A stretch of DNA of 64,000 nucleotides from Pseudomonas ceruminis (GCF_021602025.1 NZ_BQHW01000009.1:1-64000); one strand, 5' to 3'; shown: positions 28,711 through 38,254, numbered from the stretch's first letter. Notes: a model not told the origin generated them from the letters alone. Numbers and translations are program-made.

Positions 28711-29736
28711 GTGAGCCCGCGCATCCTCTTGCTGCTTTGCCTGGTGCTGGCCTTGGGCGCCTGCGCCGGCAAGCCCCCGCCTGCCCCACCGCCACCTGCC
28801 GTGCTCAACCCGGCCACCTGGCAGCGCATCGACCAGGACCTGATCGATGCCTCGGCCGGTGCTGCCGGTTCGGCCAACGATTACGCGCGGCGCTCGATGC
28901 GGGTATGGAAAGAGCAGGTGCAACAACGTACCGAAAGCGACTTCATTCCGTGGTTCACGGGCTATTGGACCCAGCAGTGGCTGACGCTCAAGGTTGCCTG
29001 GTACAAGCTCGACAGCGGCGAAGGCCGCGAACCGGCGGAAAAACGCCTGGCCCTGTACCTGCAGGAGCAGTACCACAATCGGGTGATCGACCCGGTGGCC
29101 GAGCAGATCAACCCGGAGGCTATCCGCGACCGCGCGTGCGAGTTGTATGTGCAACTGCTCGGTCAGCAACTGCCGGCCATCATCCAGCGCTACAATGCCC
29201 CGCCCGAGCAATTCAGCCAGCGCCTCAACCGCATCCCGGCCATCGCCCTGGGCCCGCCACCGGCGCGCGACGCCAGCCTGTATGAATTGCTGCGGGCCAA
29301 ATCCCTCGACCAACAACCAGCCTGGCTCGCCCTGCGCGAACACCTGCACCAGCAAGCCGCCAAAGGCCCTGGGAAAACTGACGTGGGTTTGTCGTCGGTG
29401 GCCAACCGCGCCAGCGAGAAACTGGGCGCGACCCTGGCACCGCGCGGTATCGCCAGCGCGGTGGCGAGCGCGGTGGGCAAGGTGGCCGGTGCGATGATTT
29501 CGGTGGCAGCGGCCGGCTACGGCATGGTCACCCATGACCGCGAGCACCCGGAGATGGTCGAACAGTTGCGGGTAATCCTCAACGTCGCGCTCAACCAGGA
29601 GTGGCAGGAGCTGATGGAGAACCGCCAGAGCGGCGCCATGGCCGGGGTGTACTACCTGTCGGGGCAGGTCGAGGACAGCCTGCTGGCCAGTGCGCAGCGG
29701 CCGCAGGACCCGTTGTTGATGCGCCTGCCGCCCTAG
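28711..29736 (+). CDS. Putative lipoprotein of unknown function, 341 aa
   Basis: A lipobox (LALGAC) puts the lipidated Cys at residue 18, followed by a Pro-rich spacer (PPPAPPPPAV). The mature protein is largely helical, with Trp-rich segments (FIPWFTGYWTQQWLTLKVAWYKL) and an Ala/Gly-rich hydrophobic stretch at about 245-275 that could enter a membrane. No named family is recognised. The GTG start has GGGAGG upstream. It stands alone between a regulator and the PACE gene. Confidence 0.7.
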   Translation: MSPRILLLLCLVLALGACAGKPPPAPPPPAVLNPATWQRIDQDLIDASAGAAGSANDYARRSMRVWKEQVQQRTESDFIPWFTGYWTQQWLTLKVAWYKLDSGEGREPAEKRLALYLQEQYHNRVIDPVAEQINPEAIRDRACELYVQLLGQQLPAIIQRYNAPPEQFSQRLNRIPAIALGPPPARDASLYELLRAKSLDQQPAWLALREHLHQQAAKGPGKTDVGLSSVANRASEKLGATLAPRGIASAVASAVGKVAGAMISVAAAGYGMVTHDREHPEMVEQLRVILNVALNQEWQELMENRQSGAMAGVYYLSGQVEDSLLASAQRPQDPLLMRLPP

Positions 29737-29780
29737 CGGTGGTTGGGCCGGCCTTTACGCGACCCAAGTCCTTCACTGCA

Positions 29781-30209
29781 TCACGCGGCCGCCAGCGCCG
29801 ACGTGGGCAAGCCAAAGATGCGGTCGAATGCCCAGTTGTAGGCGAAGGTGTAGCACGGCACCAGGATGATGAACGCCAGGTCCACCAGGAAGGCCTCGAC
29901 CAGGCTCATGCCCATCCACCAGGCAATCAGCGGGATCAGGTACACCACCAACGTCAGCTGGAAGCCGATGGCATGGGCCACGCGCCGGGCCACGCTGCGG
30001 CCTCGGTTGGCCTGGCGGCTCTCCCAATACTCGAACAGGCTGTTGTAGATCAGGTTCCAGAGCATGGCGATGGTGGTGATCATGACCGCCAGCGGCCCCG
30101 TGTGCGAGGCCTCGGTGTCTGACAGGTAAGCCAACCCCAACGTCGACATGCACAGGCCGATCAGTTCGTAGAAAGTCACGTAGACCAGTTTGCGTTTCAG
30201 TCCCTGCAC
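29781..30209 (-). CDS. PACE-family multidrug/biocide efflux protein (AceI-like)
   Basis: A 142-residue membrane protein with four helices arranged as two bacterial transmembrane pairs. Motifs include RKLVYVTFYELIGL, NLIYNSLFEYWE, RRVAHAIGFQ and FILVPCYTFAYNWAFDRIF, all diagnostic for the PACE family (chlorhexidine, acriflavine and polyamine export). GTG at 30209 is chosen because GAGGTAA lies seven bases upstream and the length then equals the family; a TTG 16 codons upstream is less likely. It is divergent from a LysR regulator, as in aceI-aceR. Confidence 0.9.
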   Translation of the reverse strand: MQGLKRKLVYVTFYELIGLCMSTLGLAYLSDTEASHTGPLAVMITTIAMLWNLIYNSLFEYWESRQANRGRSVARRVAHAIGFQLTLVVYLIPLIAWWMGMSLVEAFLVDLAFIILVPCYTFAYNWAFDRIFGLPTSALAAA

Positions 30210-30310
30210 CGGGGTTACCTCATGTGACGAAAAGCGAAGGGCGCAAGAATGCTTCAATCTTATTGACAGAAAAAGTCGGCAGCTATCAGATTGACTGACA
30301 GGAGGCTGCC

Positions 30311-31189
30311 ATGAATTTTTCCAGTGACAACATTCAACTCTTTCTCGCCGTACTTGACCGCGGCTCGTTTTCCGCCGCCGCCCGCGCCCTTGGCCGGGTG
30401 CCTTCAGCGGTCAGCATGGCGATTGGCAACCTCGAGGCCGAGCTGGGCTATGCGCTGTTCGAACGCGGCCCGCGCGAGGTACGCCCTAGTGCCCAAGCCC
30501 TGGCGCTGGAACCCCACGCACGGCTGATCGCCGAGCAGCTGGGGCTGTTGCAGGTGCATGCCCTGGAGCTGTCCCAGGGGCTGGAAAGCCGCCTGACGCT
30601 GGCCGTGGCCCCAGACATCGACCACCGCCCGTTGCTGGCGGCTATCGCCACCCTCGGCGAGCGCTTCCCGCTGCTGGACATCGGCTTGGTCAGTGCGCCC
30701 CAGGAGCACGCCCTGCACCTGCTGCACAGCGGCCGCGCCGACCTGTGCCTGGCATTTGCCGGCCTGCAGGTCGATGCCCGCCTGGGTTTCCAGCACATCG
30801 GCATGGAGTCACTGGTGGCGACCCTGTCCCCCACCCACCCGGCGCTGGTCCACGGACGTATCCATTACCTGGAAGACCTGATCAACGTGCGCCAGATCCT
30901 GGTGCGCAGCCGCGACCTGCCTTTGAGTGACCCCCGTGCATTGATCGGCGCCACCCACTGGTCCACCGACAGTTTCGACTTTGCCCTGCAGATGGTCGAA
31001 GCCGGCCTTGGCTGGGGTGATCTGCCGCTGTCGCGGGTTGCGCCATTGATCGACACCGGGCGCCTGGTGCGCCTGCACTTTCGCAATACCCGCAACGAAC
31101 TGCAGCTGCCGGTGCATGCGTTCTGGCGCAAGCAGCAACCGCTGCGCCAGGCGGCGCGTTTGCTGATTGAGCAACTGGCAAAACGCTAG
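30311..31189 (+). CDS. LysR-type regulator, probable activator of the PACE gene
   Basis: A 292-residue protein. The N-terminal helix-turn-helix (NIQLFLAVLDRGSFSAAARALGRVPSAVSMAIGNLEAELGYALFER, about residues 5-50) and the periplasmic-binding-like effector domain (90-290) are both intact. Divergent placement with a 101-base shared promoter region matches AceR-AceI pairs, where the regulator responds to the exported biocide or diamine. Confidence 0.88.
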   Translation: MNFSSDNIQLFLAVLDRGSFSAAARALGRVPSAVSMAIGNLEAELGYALFERGPREVRPSAQALALEPHARLIAEQLGLLQVHALELSQGLESRLTLAVAPDIDHRPLLAAIATLGERFPLLDIGLVSAPQEHALHLLHSGRADLCLAFAGLQVDARLGFQHIGMESLVATLSPTHPALVHGRIHYLEDLINVRQILVRSRDLPLSDPRALIGATHWSTDSFDFALQMVEAGLGWGDLPLSRVAPLIDTGRLVRLHFRNTRNELQLPVHAFWRKQQPLRQAARLLIEQLAKR

Positions 31190-31332
31190 GCTACCGTCCG
31201 TCGAAATCCCATTAGCTTGTGGGTGTAACTGTTTCAATTTTTTACCCAAAGAGCCGATAGCGGAGGGACAGGACCCGCCATCGCGCCACGAGCGCGCGGC
31301 GCCCTCCCCTCCATGGCTCAAGGTCTCGAAAC

Positions 31333-33219
31333 ATGAACCTGAAATTTCGCCACAAGATCCTGCTCAGCGCCTGCGGCGTTGTGGTGCTGGCATTTGCGCT
31401 GTTCACGCTTTACAACGATTACCTACAACGCAACACCATCGGCCAGAACATCGCGTCATCGGTGCAACAGTCCGGCGCATTGGCCGCCAGCAGTGTGCAG
31501 AACTGGATGAGCGGGCGCATCCTGGTGCTGGAGAACCTGGCCCAGGACATCGCCGAGCAAGGGGCCGGCGAGACACTGGCCGGGCTGATCGAGCAGCCTT
31601 CCTATACCCGCAACTTCCTGTTCACCTACCTGGGCCAGGCCAACGGCGTATTTACCCAGCGCCCCGACACGCAAATGCCCGCCGGTTACGACCCACGCCA
31701 GCGCCCGTGGTACGCCAGCGCCGCAAACGCCGGGCAGACCGTGCTCACCGCGCCTTACCAGGGCGCTGTCGGCGGCCTGATGGTGACCATCGCCACACCG
31801 GTGAAAAGCAAACGTAACGGCGAGCTGATCGGCGTGGTCGGCGGCGACCTGACCCTGGATACCCTGGTGCAGATCATCAACTCGGTCGACTTCGGCGGCA
31901 TCGGCCATGCCTTCCTCGCCGACAGCAGCGGCCAGGTGATCGTCAGCCCGGACAAAGACCAGGTGATGAAGAACCTCAAGGACATCTACCCTGGCAGCGG
32001 CCTGCACGTCGCCGCAGGCATGCAGGACGTCACCCTCGATGGTAAGGACCGGCTGATTTCCTTCGCCCCGGTTGCCGGGCTGCCGTCGGCACAGTGGTAC
32101 ATTGGCCTGTCGATCGACAAGGACAAAGCCTACGCCGCGCTCGGCCAGTTCCGCACCTCGGCGATCATCGCCATGCTCATCGCCGTGGCCGTCATCGCCG
32201 GCCTGCTGGGCCTGCTGATCCCGGTGTTGATGCGCCCGTTGACCACCATGGGCCGCGCCATGCGCGATATCGCCGAAGGTGAAGGCGACCTGACCCGTCG
32301 CCTGGACGTGCAGCGCCAGGACGAGTTCGGCGAACTGGCGACCTCGTTCAACCGCTTCGTCGAGCGCATCCACACCTCGATCCGTGAAGTGTCCTCGGCC
32401 ACCCGCCTGGTGCACGACCTGTCGGAAAAGGTGGTCAACGCCTCCAACGCCTCGATCATCGGCTCTGAAGAGCAGAGCATGCGCACCAACAGCGTCGCAG
32501 CGGCCATCAACGAACTGGGCGCCGCCACCCAGGAAATCGCCCGCAACGCCGCCGACGCTTCGCAACACGCCAGCGGCGCCAGCGAGCAGGCCAACGGTGG
32601 GCGGCAAGTGGTTGAAGAAGCGATCAACGCGATGGCAGCGCTGTCGCAGCGCATCAGTGAATCCTGCGAGCAGATTGAAACGCTCAATGCCAGCACCGAC
32701 GAAATCGGCAAGATCCTTGACGTGATCAAGGGCATCTCCCAGCAGACCAACCTGCTGGCGCTCAATGCCGCCATCGAAGCAGCCCGTGCTGGCGAGGCCG
32801 GGCGTGGGTTTGCCGTGGTTGCCGACGAGGTGCGCAACCTGGCGCACCGTACCCAGGAGTCGGCCGAGGAAATCCACCGCATGATCACCAGCCTGCAAGT
32901 GGGTTCCCGCGAAGCGGTGCACACCATGAACACCAGCCAGGTGTCCAGCGAGCAGACCGTGCAGGTCGCCAACCAGGCCGGTGAACGCCTGGCCAGCGTC
33001 ACTCAACGTATCGGCGAGATCGATGGCATGAACCAATCGGTGGCGACTGCGACCGAAGAGCAGACGGCGGTGGTCGAAAGCCTGAACCTGGATATCACCC
33101 AGATCAATGTCCTCAACCAACAAGGGGTGGAAAACCTCAACCAGACGCTGCAGCATTGCGATGCTCTGGCCCAGCAGGCCGGGCGGCTCAAGCAACTGGT
33201 GGGCAGCTTCCGTATCTGA
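31333..33219 (+). CDS. Methyl-accepting chemotaxis protein with dCache ligand domain
   Basis: A 628-residue transducer. TM1 spans about 9-28, a dCache_1 periplasmic domain about 35-275, TM2 about 277-300, then HAMP (300-352) and the signalling domain with the hairpin tip [20 protein letters not shown]. The membrane-distal pocket has Tyr119, Arg124, Trp126, Tyr127, Tyr142 and Asp172, close to the amino-acid-sensing dCache motif of PctA-type receptors, but the position equivalent to the motif's Asp two after the Tyr is Ser129. No CheR-docking pentapeptide is present. Confidence 0.9.
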   Translation: MNLKFRHKILLSACGVVVLAFALFTLYNDYLQRNTIGQNIASSVQQSGALAASSVQNWMSGRILVLENLAQDIAEQGAGETLAGLIEQPSYTRNFLFTYLGQANGVFTQRPDTQMPAGYDPRQRPWYASAANAGQTVLTAPYQGAVGGLMVTIATPVKSKRNGELIGVVGGDLTLDTLVQIINSVDFGGIGHAFLADSSGQVIVSPDKDQVMKNLKDIYPGSGLHVAAGMQDVTLDGKDRLISFAPVAGLPSAQWYIGLSIDKDKAYAALGQFRTSAIIAMLIAVAVIAGLLGLLIPVLMRPLTTMGRAMRDIAEGEGDLTRRLDVQRQDEFGELATSFNRFVERIHTSIREVSSATRLVHDLSEKVVNASNASIIGSEEQSMRTNSVAAAINELGAATQEIARNAADASQHASGASEQANGGRQVVEEAINAMAALSQRISESCEQIETLNASTDEIGKILDVIKGISQQTNLLALNAAIEAARAGEAGRGFAVVADEVRNLAHRTQESAEEIHRMITSLQVGSREAVHTMNTSQVSSEQTVQVANQAGERLASVTQRIGEIDGMNQSVATATEEQTAVVESLNLDITQINVLNQQGVENLNQTLQHCDALAQQAGRLKQLVGSFRI

Positions 33220-33321
33220 TGCCCATTGGGGGCGCTTGGCGCCCCTGAACCACCATCGGCTTACCCACCCTGGCTCGCCGCACCCGGTGAACCTTTGACG
33301 GTTCTGGTTGTGGCCAGCAGG

Positions 33322-33350
33322 GTTGTACGCGGGCTTATCCGCGCACAGGG
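33322..33350. repeat. REP-like palindrome
   Basis: CGCGG-GCTTAT-CCGCG forms a short hairpin flanked by TGTA and CACAGG. It resembles a degenerate copy of the P. putida extragenic palindrome around GCGGGTTTACCCGC. It lies between the chemoreceptor and the RidA gene, which are convergent. Confidence 0.4.
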
Positions 33351-33355
33351 CTCAC

Positions 33356-33733
33356 TCACTGCTCGCCGACATAGGCCTGCACTTCAATTTCCACATCCAC
33401 GCCCAGTGCCAGCGCCGAGGCCACTGTCGAGCGCACTGGCAGTGCAGCACCGAAGAACGTCTTGTACACCTCGTTGAAACCGCCGAAATGGCCCATGTCC
33501 GATAACCACACCGTCACCTTGACCACCTGATCGAACCGCGCGCCGCAGGCCTCCAGGCTCTCGGCGATACGCTCGCAGGCTGCGCGGGTCTGGGTCTGGA
33601 TGTCACCACGTACCACTTCGCCCGAGGCGTTCATTGGCACTTGCCCGGACAGGAACAGGAAGCCGCCCGCCTTGACCGCGCGCGAGAACGGAAACGGCAG
33701 GCTGCTGGGGAAACGCTGGATGTCATTGCTCAT
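33356..33733 (-). CDS. RidA family protein (reactive enamine/imine deaminase)
   Basis: A 125-residue trimeric hydrolase-type protein. It has the family N-terminus PFSRAVKAGGFLFLSGQVPMN and the conserved C-terminal Arg in RSTVASALALGVDVEIEVQA that binds the substrate carboxylate. RidA hydrolyses reactive 2-aminoacrylate-like intermediates of PLP enzymes. ATG at 33733 has AAGGAG upstream. The frame extends further but without a ribosome site. Confidence 0.9.
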   Translation of the reverse strand: MSNDIQRFPSSLPFPFSRAVKAGGFLFLSGQVPMNASGEVVRGDIQTQTRAACERIAESLEACGARFDQVVKVTVWLSDMGHFGGFNEVYKTFFGAALPVRSTVASALALGVDVEIEVQAYVGEQ

Positions 33734-33986
33734 GGGAACACTCCTTCGAGGATTACTGGAAACGTGCAGGGGGCAGGCGCGAAGCGCCCGCTGCCGATTG
33801 GATAGCATAACCACCTTGCGCTGAACATCGGGCCTCAGGAAGGTGGTAATGACGGACCGCTGAGAGGCAGTAGCGCTCTGCGCTCGCAGTTATAACCTAA
33901 TAACGAACAAGTCTATTTGGCTATAAAAAAATCTATATGCTGGCAGCCATCCGATCACGGGCAAAAGCTGGGCAGTCGAGTAGCGT

Positions 33987-34772
33987 ATGGATGTAGGTTC
34001 TTTCGGTTTCACCATTGCCGGACTGGTTGTGGGGTTCATCGTCGGCATGACCGGCGTGGGTGGCGGTTCGCTGATGACGCCGATCCTGCTGTGGTTTGGC
34101 ATCAATCCAGCCACCGCCGTTGGCACCGACCTGCTCTATGCCGCCATCACCAAAGCCAGTGGCGTCTGGGTGCATGGGCGCAACAAGAACATCGACTGGA
34201 AGATCACCGGCCTGCTCAGCCTGGGCAGTGTCCCAGCGGCCGCGCTGACCCTGTGGTTCCTCAGCACCTTGCACACCGATACCTCAGCGCTCAATGCCAT
34301 CATCAAGCAGGGCCTGGCAGTGGTGTTGATCCTCACTGCGCTGGCAATCCTGTTCAAGTCGCGCCTGCAGGCGTTCGCCAACCGCCATGCCGGCGACCAT
34401 TACCACCTCAGCGACCGCAGCCTGAACACCCTGACCGTGCTCACCGGCGTGGTGCTGGGCGTGATGGTCACCCTCACGTCGATCGGTGCCGGCGCACTGG
34501 GCACTGTGGCGCTGTTTCTGCTGTATCCGTTCCTGGTCACCCGCCGCCTGGTGGGCACCGAGATCGCCCACGCCGTCCCCCTGACGCTGGTGGCCGGCCT
34601 TGGCCATGCCGGTATGGGCAACATGGACTGGTCGCTACTGGGTTATCTGCTACTTGGCTCGCTGCCGGGCATCTACCTGGGCAGCCACCTCACCGGGCGG
34701 ATTTCGGACCGCGTGCTGCGGCCATGCCTGGCGGGTATGCTGTTGCTGATCGGGTACAAGCTGGCATTCTGA
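33987..34772 (+). CDS. Sulfite exporter TauE/SafE family permease
   Basis: A 261-residue membrane protein with about eight helices. The family repeat is visible twice: GFIVGMTGVGGGSLMTPILL near residue 13 and GVVLGVMVTLTSIGAGALGTVAL near residue 152. Members export sulfite, sulfoacetate or other small anions. It stands alone on the plus strand. About 150 bases upstream are A/T-rich and probably contain its promoter. Confidence 0.87.
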   Translation: MDVGSFGFTIAGLVVGFIVGMTGVGGGSLMTPILLWFGINPATAVGTDLLYAAITKASGVWVHGRNKNIDWKITGLLSLGSVPAAALTLWFLSTLHTDTSALNAIIKQGLAVVLILTALAILFKSRLQAFANRHAGDHYHLSDRSLNTLTVLTGVVLGVMVTLTSIGAGALGTVALFLLYPFLVTRRLVGTEIAHAVPLTLVAGLGHAGMGNMDWSLLGYLLLGSLPGIYLGSHLTGRISDRVLRPCLAGMLLLIGYKLAF

Positions 34773-34792
34773 CAAGGCGAGCGCAAGCCTGA

Positions 34793-35329
34793 TCAGGCCA
34801 AGCGCAGGCGCCAGCACCCGGCAAAGCTCAGCTGCAACCGTGCCAACGGCAACACGTCAATGCGGCCAGCGGCAACGGATGGGCAATCCAGCACGTTCAT
34901 CAATACCGCCCGCATCACCAAGGGATGAGTGACGGCCATCCACGTGCCGTGGCCCTCGAATGAATCGAGCCACGCCGTCATGCGCTGGCGCAGCTGGTTG
35001 AAGGACTCCCCACCATGGGGCGCGCTGCAGGGGTCCTGAAGCCACTGCATGAGCGCACCGGATTGCTCCTCCTGCAGCTGCTTGAGGGTGAGGCCCTGCC
35101 AGTTGCCCAGGTCGCAATCAGCCAACAACGGATCAACCTGCGCGCGCTCGCACAGCCAGGCGGCCGTGTCGCGGGCACGCCGCTCCGGGGCGGTCAGCAC
35201 CGTGGATTCGACCACCTCGCGCGGGGCATCGGCTATTGGCAACAGGCCGTCTTCGGGCGTGTGAAAACGGCCGACTTTCTGGGCCTGGGTCTGGGCATGG
35301 CAAAGCAGGGTCAGGTGTACGGCTTTCAC
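34793..35329 (-). CDS. Histidine phosphatase-like protein with altered RHG motif
   Basis: A 178-residue protein of the phosphoglycerate-mutase/CobC fold. Recognisable parts are TAPERRARDTA, LGNWQGLTLKQL, PHGGESFNQLRQRM and VTHPLVMRAVL. The catalytic signature RHGxT reads CHAQT (residues 10-14), so the phosphate-binding Arg is replaced by Cys while His11 remains; the second His also sits in a VTHP rather than VSHG context. Reduced or changed activity is expected. The start is GTG at 35329 with AAGG about 12 bases upstream. It is divergent from the heme oxygenase gene. Confidence 0.75.
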   Translation of the reverse strand: MKAVHLTLLCHAQTQAQKVGRFHTPEDGLLPIADAPREVVESTVLTAPERRARDTAAWLCERAQVDPLLADCDLGNWQGLTLKQLQEEQSGALMQWLQDPCSAPHGGESFNQLRQRMTAWLDSFEGHGTWMAVTHPLVMRAVLMNVLDCPSVAAGRIDVLPLARLQLSFAGCWRLRLA

Positions 35330-35465
35330 CGGCGGGGCCTTCGAGCAATTGGGTTAGCCGGTTTAGCACGTCGGCGATGTTTTTTCTGCAACAATGTCGT
35401 CGCTGCGGAACACTGCCCCAGCGTCGCCACTCCAACTTAGGCGAAATGCCACCAGAGTTCCCCCG

Positions 35466-36062
35466 ATGTCCGCCACTCTACCTTCTTCTTCCAGTCCCTT
35501 GCTGCTCGCCTTGCGCGAGGGTACCCGTGAATGCCACAAGGCGCTCGAGGCACGCCTGCCGTTCTTTGCCACAGGTTTTGATACCGCCGCCTACAGCCGC
35601 CTACTGCAAGCCTATTATGGTTTCCACGCCCCGCTTGAGGTGCGCCTTGGGCAGCATCAGGAGGCCAAACGTGCCAAGACCCCCGCACTGACCCTGGACC
35701 TGCTGGCCCTCGACCTGAGCACGGCCGAGATCGACGCCCTGCCCTTGTGCCAGGCATTGCCGACCATCAACGATGAAGCCAGCGCCTTGGGCGTGATGTA
35801 CGTGCTGGAAGGTTCTACGCTGGGTGGCCAAGTGCTGAAGCGGGCGATGGCCGAACGCCTTGGCCTGGGCCCTGGCAACGGCACAGGGTTTTTCGACGTG
35901 TACGGGGCGCTGACCGGCCACTACTGGCGCAGCTTCCTCGATCGGCTTGGCCGCGCCCCAAGCGCAGCGGCATCCCAGGCCGCCACGGTACAGGCCGCCA
36001 TCGCCACCTTCCAGTGCTTCGAACGCTGGCTGGGGCGCCGGGGCGTGCTGAGTCAAGGCTGA
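35466..36062 (+). CDS. Biliverdin-producing heme oxygenase
   Basis: A 198-residue alpha-helical enzyme that opens heme to biliverdin, CO and iron. The proximal heme His is in ECHKALEARLPF near residue 26, and the distal helix Gly-rich motif is YVLEGSTLGGQVLKR. This form resembles the BphO-type enzyme that supplies biliverdin to bacteriophytochromes and also serves iron release. No bphP gene is in the window. ATG at 35466 is chosen from the conserved start; 24 upstream codons are open. It is convergent with the PepSY/DUF3325 operon. Confidence 0.85.
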   Translation: MSATLPSSSSPLLLALREGTRECHKALEARLPFFATGFDTAAYSRLLQAYYGFHAPLEVRLGQHQEAKRAKTPALTLDLLALDLSTAEIDALPLCQALPTINDEASALGVMYVLEGSTLGGQVLKRAMAERLGLGPGNGTGFFDVYGALTGHYWRSFLDRLGRAPSAAASQAATVQAAIATFQCFERWLGRRGVLSQG

Positions 36063-36072
36063 GCTGGCCAGC

Positions 36073-36405
36073 TCAGCCCAGCAGCTGCAACAGCCCCCAT
36101 ACCGGTAGCAAGCCCATCGCTCCTACCGCTGCCCGTGGCCAGTAAGGCAACACCATCACCAGCAGCATGCCCGCAAGCGACATGAGCGCGAACCACGCCA
36201 CCGGCCCCATCGCCCAGCCCCAGGCCTGGGCACACAGCAGCAGGCTGACCGCCAGTGCGAGCCAACCGGCACTTCGCAACACCAGGCGCAACGCCCGTGG
36301 GCAGGCGCGGTGCCAGACCTGCTTGTAATGGCGCTCCAGCCCTTGGCACAGGCCGAGCATTCCGGCGTAGGCGAACAGCACGCCACCTGCAACCCACATC
36401 ATCAT
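36073..36405 (-). CDS. DUF3325 domain-containing membrane protein
   Basis: A 110-residue protein with three predicted helices (about residues 2-18, 45-65 and 70-108). It is last in a receptor-DUF3649-PepSY-DUF3325 operon. The family occurs almost only in this iron-uptake context. GGAGG precedes the first of three successive ATG codons (36405), and this start overlaps the stop of the PepSY gene, showing translational coupling. Confidence 0.82.
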   Translation of the reverse strand: MMMWVAGGVLFAYAGMLGLCQGLERHYKQVWHRACPRALRLVLRSAGWLALAVSLLLCAQAWGWAMGPVAWFALMSLAGMLLVMVLPYWPRAAVGAMGLLPVWGLLQLLG

Positions 36406-37922
36406 GCGCCTGCCTCCATACGTCGCCCTGCCCTGGCTGTAAGCGGTGCCGGCACCGCGTGCTGCACGCGCCACGCCACCAGGCCCAGCAGGGCGCCAAG
36501 TCCCCCCGCGCACACCACAACACCTTGGCGCATGGCATCGCCCAGCCCGCCGCACAGCCCCAGGCCGATGCACAGCAGGGCTGTCAGCCCCAGTTGTTCG
36601 ACCCAGGCCCGGCGCGCCGGCCTGATGCCCGCGTGCAGTAGCGCCAGCAGCCATACCCCGAAGAACGCCCGCACCTCCCAACCTTCCCGCTGCGCCAGCT
36701 CGACCGGCAGCAGGCGGCTGGCCCACAGCAGACCGACGCAGGCCAGCAACAAGCCAGTAACGAAACCGATATTGCACACCTCGGCCACACGGTACCAACG
36801 CCGCGCCGAAACGTCGGTACTGGCATTGGCATACTTGCGCCCGCGCTTGACGCAAAACAGCACCAGGCCGCTGGCAATCATCACGCAACTGATGACCCCG
36901 CACACGAAGTACAGCCAGCGCATGGGGTAACCCCCAAACTGGGCGAAATGCAGGCCCACCATCACCCGCTGGGTCAACGGCGCCGCCTGCCACTCGCTGA
37001 CGTCGCTGAGCAACTGCCCGCTGACCCCGTCGAAGACCATGGCCTGGCCCTTGGACAGCGCGATGCGATTACCCAGCTCAGGCCGTATCTCGATGCGTGC
37101 CCCGGCGGTGTTGGGGTTGCGGATATTGAACCCGGCGATCGGCCCCAAGCGCGCTTGCGCCTGGGCCAGCAGCGGCGCCACATCGACCAGCTCGCCGGGC
37201 TGTTTGGTCAGCCCCCGGGGTTGCTCCAGGCGCGTATTGCCCTGGGCCTGGAAGTAGGCCCGGTTGTCACCGGCAAACAGCGCGTCGACACCTGCCGGGA
37301 TGTAGATGAGCATGAAAATGACCAGGCCGGTGTAGGTGATCATCAGGTGGAATGGCAGCAACAGCACCGCACTGGCATTGTGAAAGTCGAGCCACGAGCG
37401 CTGGCCCTTGTTCGGCCGGAAGGTGAAGAACTCCTTGAAGATCTTCTTGTGAATGACGATGCCGGTAACCAGGGCCGCCAGCATCACCAGCGCCAGCGCG
37501 CCAACCACGAAGATGCCCCAGTTGCGCGGCAAGTCGAGGGTGAAGTGGAAGCGAAAGAAGAAATTACCGCCCACGCTGTCACGTACCGCGATGGCTTCAC
37601 CACTGTGCGGGTCAAGCTGCACGCCGCCGCCATGGCGCCGGTCGCCGGTGGACACACGCAGCCCTGGCGCGCGCTCGGTGGGCAGGCTGACGCCCCAGTT
37701 GGCGGCCTGCGGTTCATGTGCTTGCAGGTAGTCGATGGCGCGCTGCGCAGCCTCGGCCTGGGGCACTCCGTGCGCCGGGATTTCCGGCTGCATCCAGTGG
37801 TTGAGTTCCTTGTCGAACACCGCCAACGTGCCGGTGACGAAAATGGCAAACAACAGCCACCCGAACACCAGCCCGCCCCAGGTGTGCAGCCAGGCCATCG
37901 ATTGAGTGAAGGTGTTCTTCAT
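36402..37922 (-). CDS. PepSY-domain membrane protein (probable ferric-siderophore reductase)
   Basis: A 506-residue inner-membrane protein with an N-terminal helix (about 12-34), a periplasmic PepSY-like domain, further helices at about 140-165, 190-215 and 330-360, and three or four C-terminal helices. Conserved His residues (WLHTWGG, FHFTLDL, DFHNASAVLLLPFHL, GLHFAQFGGYP) would ligate heme. FoxB/FpvG-type relatives reduce ferric siderophores in the periplasm. It overlaps both neighbours by four bases (ATGA), so the three small membrane proteins are probably made together. Confidence 0.85.
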   Translation of the reverse strand: MKNTFTQSMAWLHTWGGLVFGWLLFAIFVTGTLAVFDKELNHWMQPEIPAHGVPQAEAAQRAIDYLQAHEPQAANWGVSLPTERAPGLRVSTGDRRHGGGVQLDPHSGEAIAVRDSVGGNFFFRFHFTLDLPRNWGIFVVGALALVMLAALVTGIVIHKKIFKEFFTFRPNKGQRSWLDFHNASAVLLLPFHLMITYTGLVIFMLIYIPAGVDALFAGDNRAYFQAQGNTRLEQPRGLTKQPGELVDVAPLLAQAQARLGPIAGFNIRNPNTAGARIEIRPELGNRIALSKGQAMVFDGVSGQLLSDVSEWQAAPLTQRVMVGLHFAQFGGYPMRWLYFVCGVISCVMIASGLVLFCVKRGRKYANASTDVSARRWYRVAEVCNIGFVTGLLLACVGLLWASRLLPVELAQREGWEVRAFFGVWLLALLHAGIRPARRAWVEQLGLTALLCIGLGLCGGLGDAMRQGVVVCAGGLGALLGLVAWRVQHAVPAPLTARAGRRMEAGA

Positions 37923-38206
37923 GCCAGCCACTCCAGTGCCTGGGGCCAGAAGCCAATCAACGCCAGGGGTGCGGCCACACCCAGCGGCCACCAAGCGCGC
38001 AGCGCGTCACGGCTGGCGAAAGCCCAGAGGATGGCAGCGGTGTAGAACAGGAAGGCAGGCAACGTCGCGACGATGACCGCGTCGGCGGGCGACAGTGGCA
38101 GCAGCCGCGCCAGGCAGGCACTGGCGGCGTAGGTGAGCGCATAGCCACCGAACAGTGCAGCGCTGCTACGCGAGACTATCTGCAGCCAGGCAGGGGCTGT
38201 GCTCAT
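37919..38206 (-). CDS. DUF3649 domain-containing membrane protein
   Basis: A 95-residue protein with two or three helices (about 15-35, 42-62 and 70-88). It follows the TonB receptor by 49 bases and overlaps the PepSY gene start (ATGA). AAGGAG precedes the ATG at 38206. Its role is unknown; genomic context ties it to ferric-siderophore reduction. Confidence 0.82.
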   Translation of the reverse strand: MSTAPAWLQIVSRSSAALFGGYALTYAASACLARLLPLSPADAVIVATLPAFLFYTAAILWAFASRDALRAWWPLGVAAPLALIGFWPQALEWLA

Positions 38207-38254
38207 CGGGAGCTCCTTGGTGATCGTTGTGGGGCTGCCGGGCAGCCCCAAGGC

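Noticed and set aside
31456-33195. Open frame of 579 codons on the minus strand
   Set aside because: Antisense shadow of the dCache chemoreceptor; composition (His/Gly/Val-rich) is typical of reversed coding sequence.
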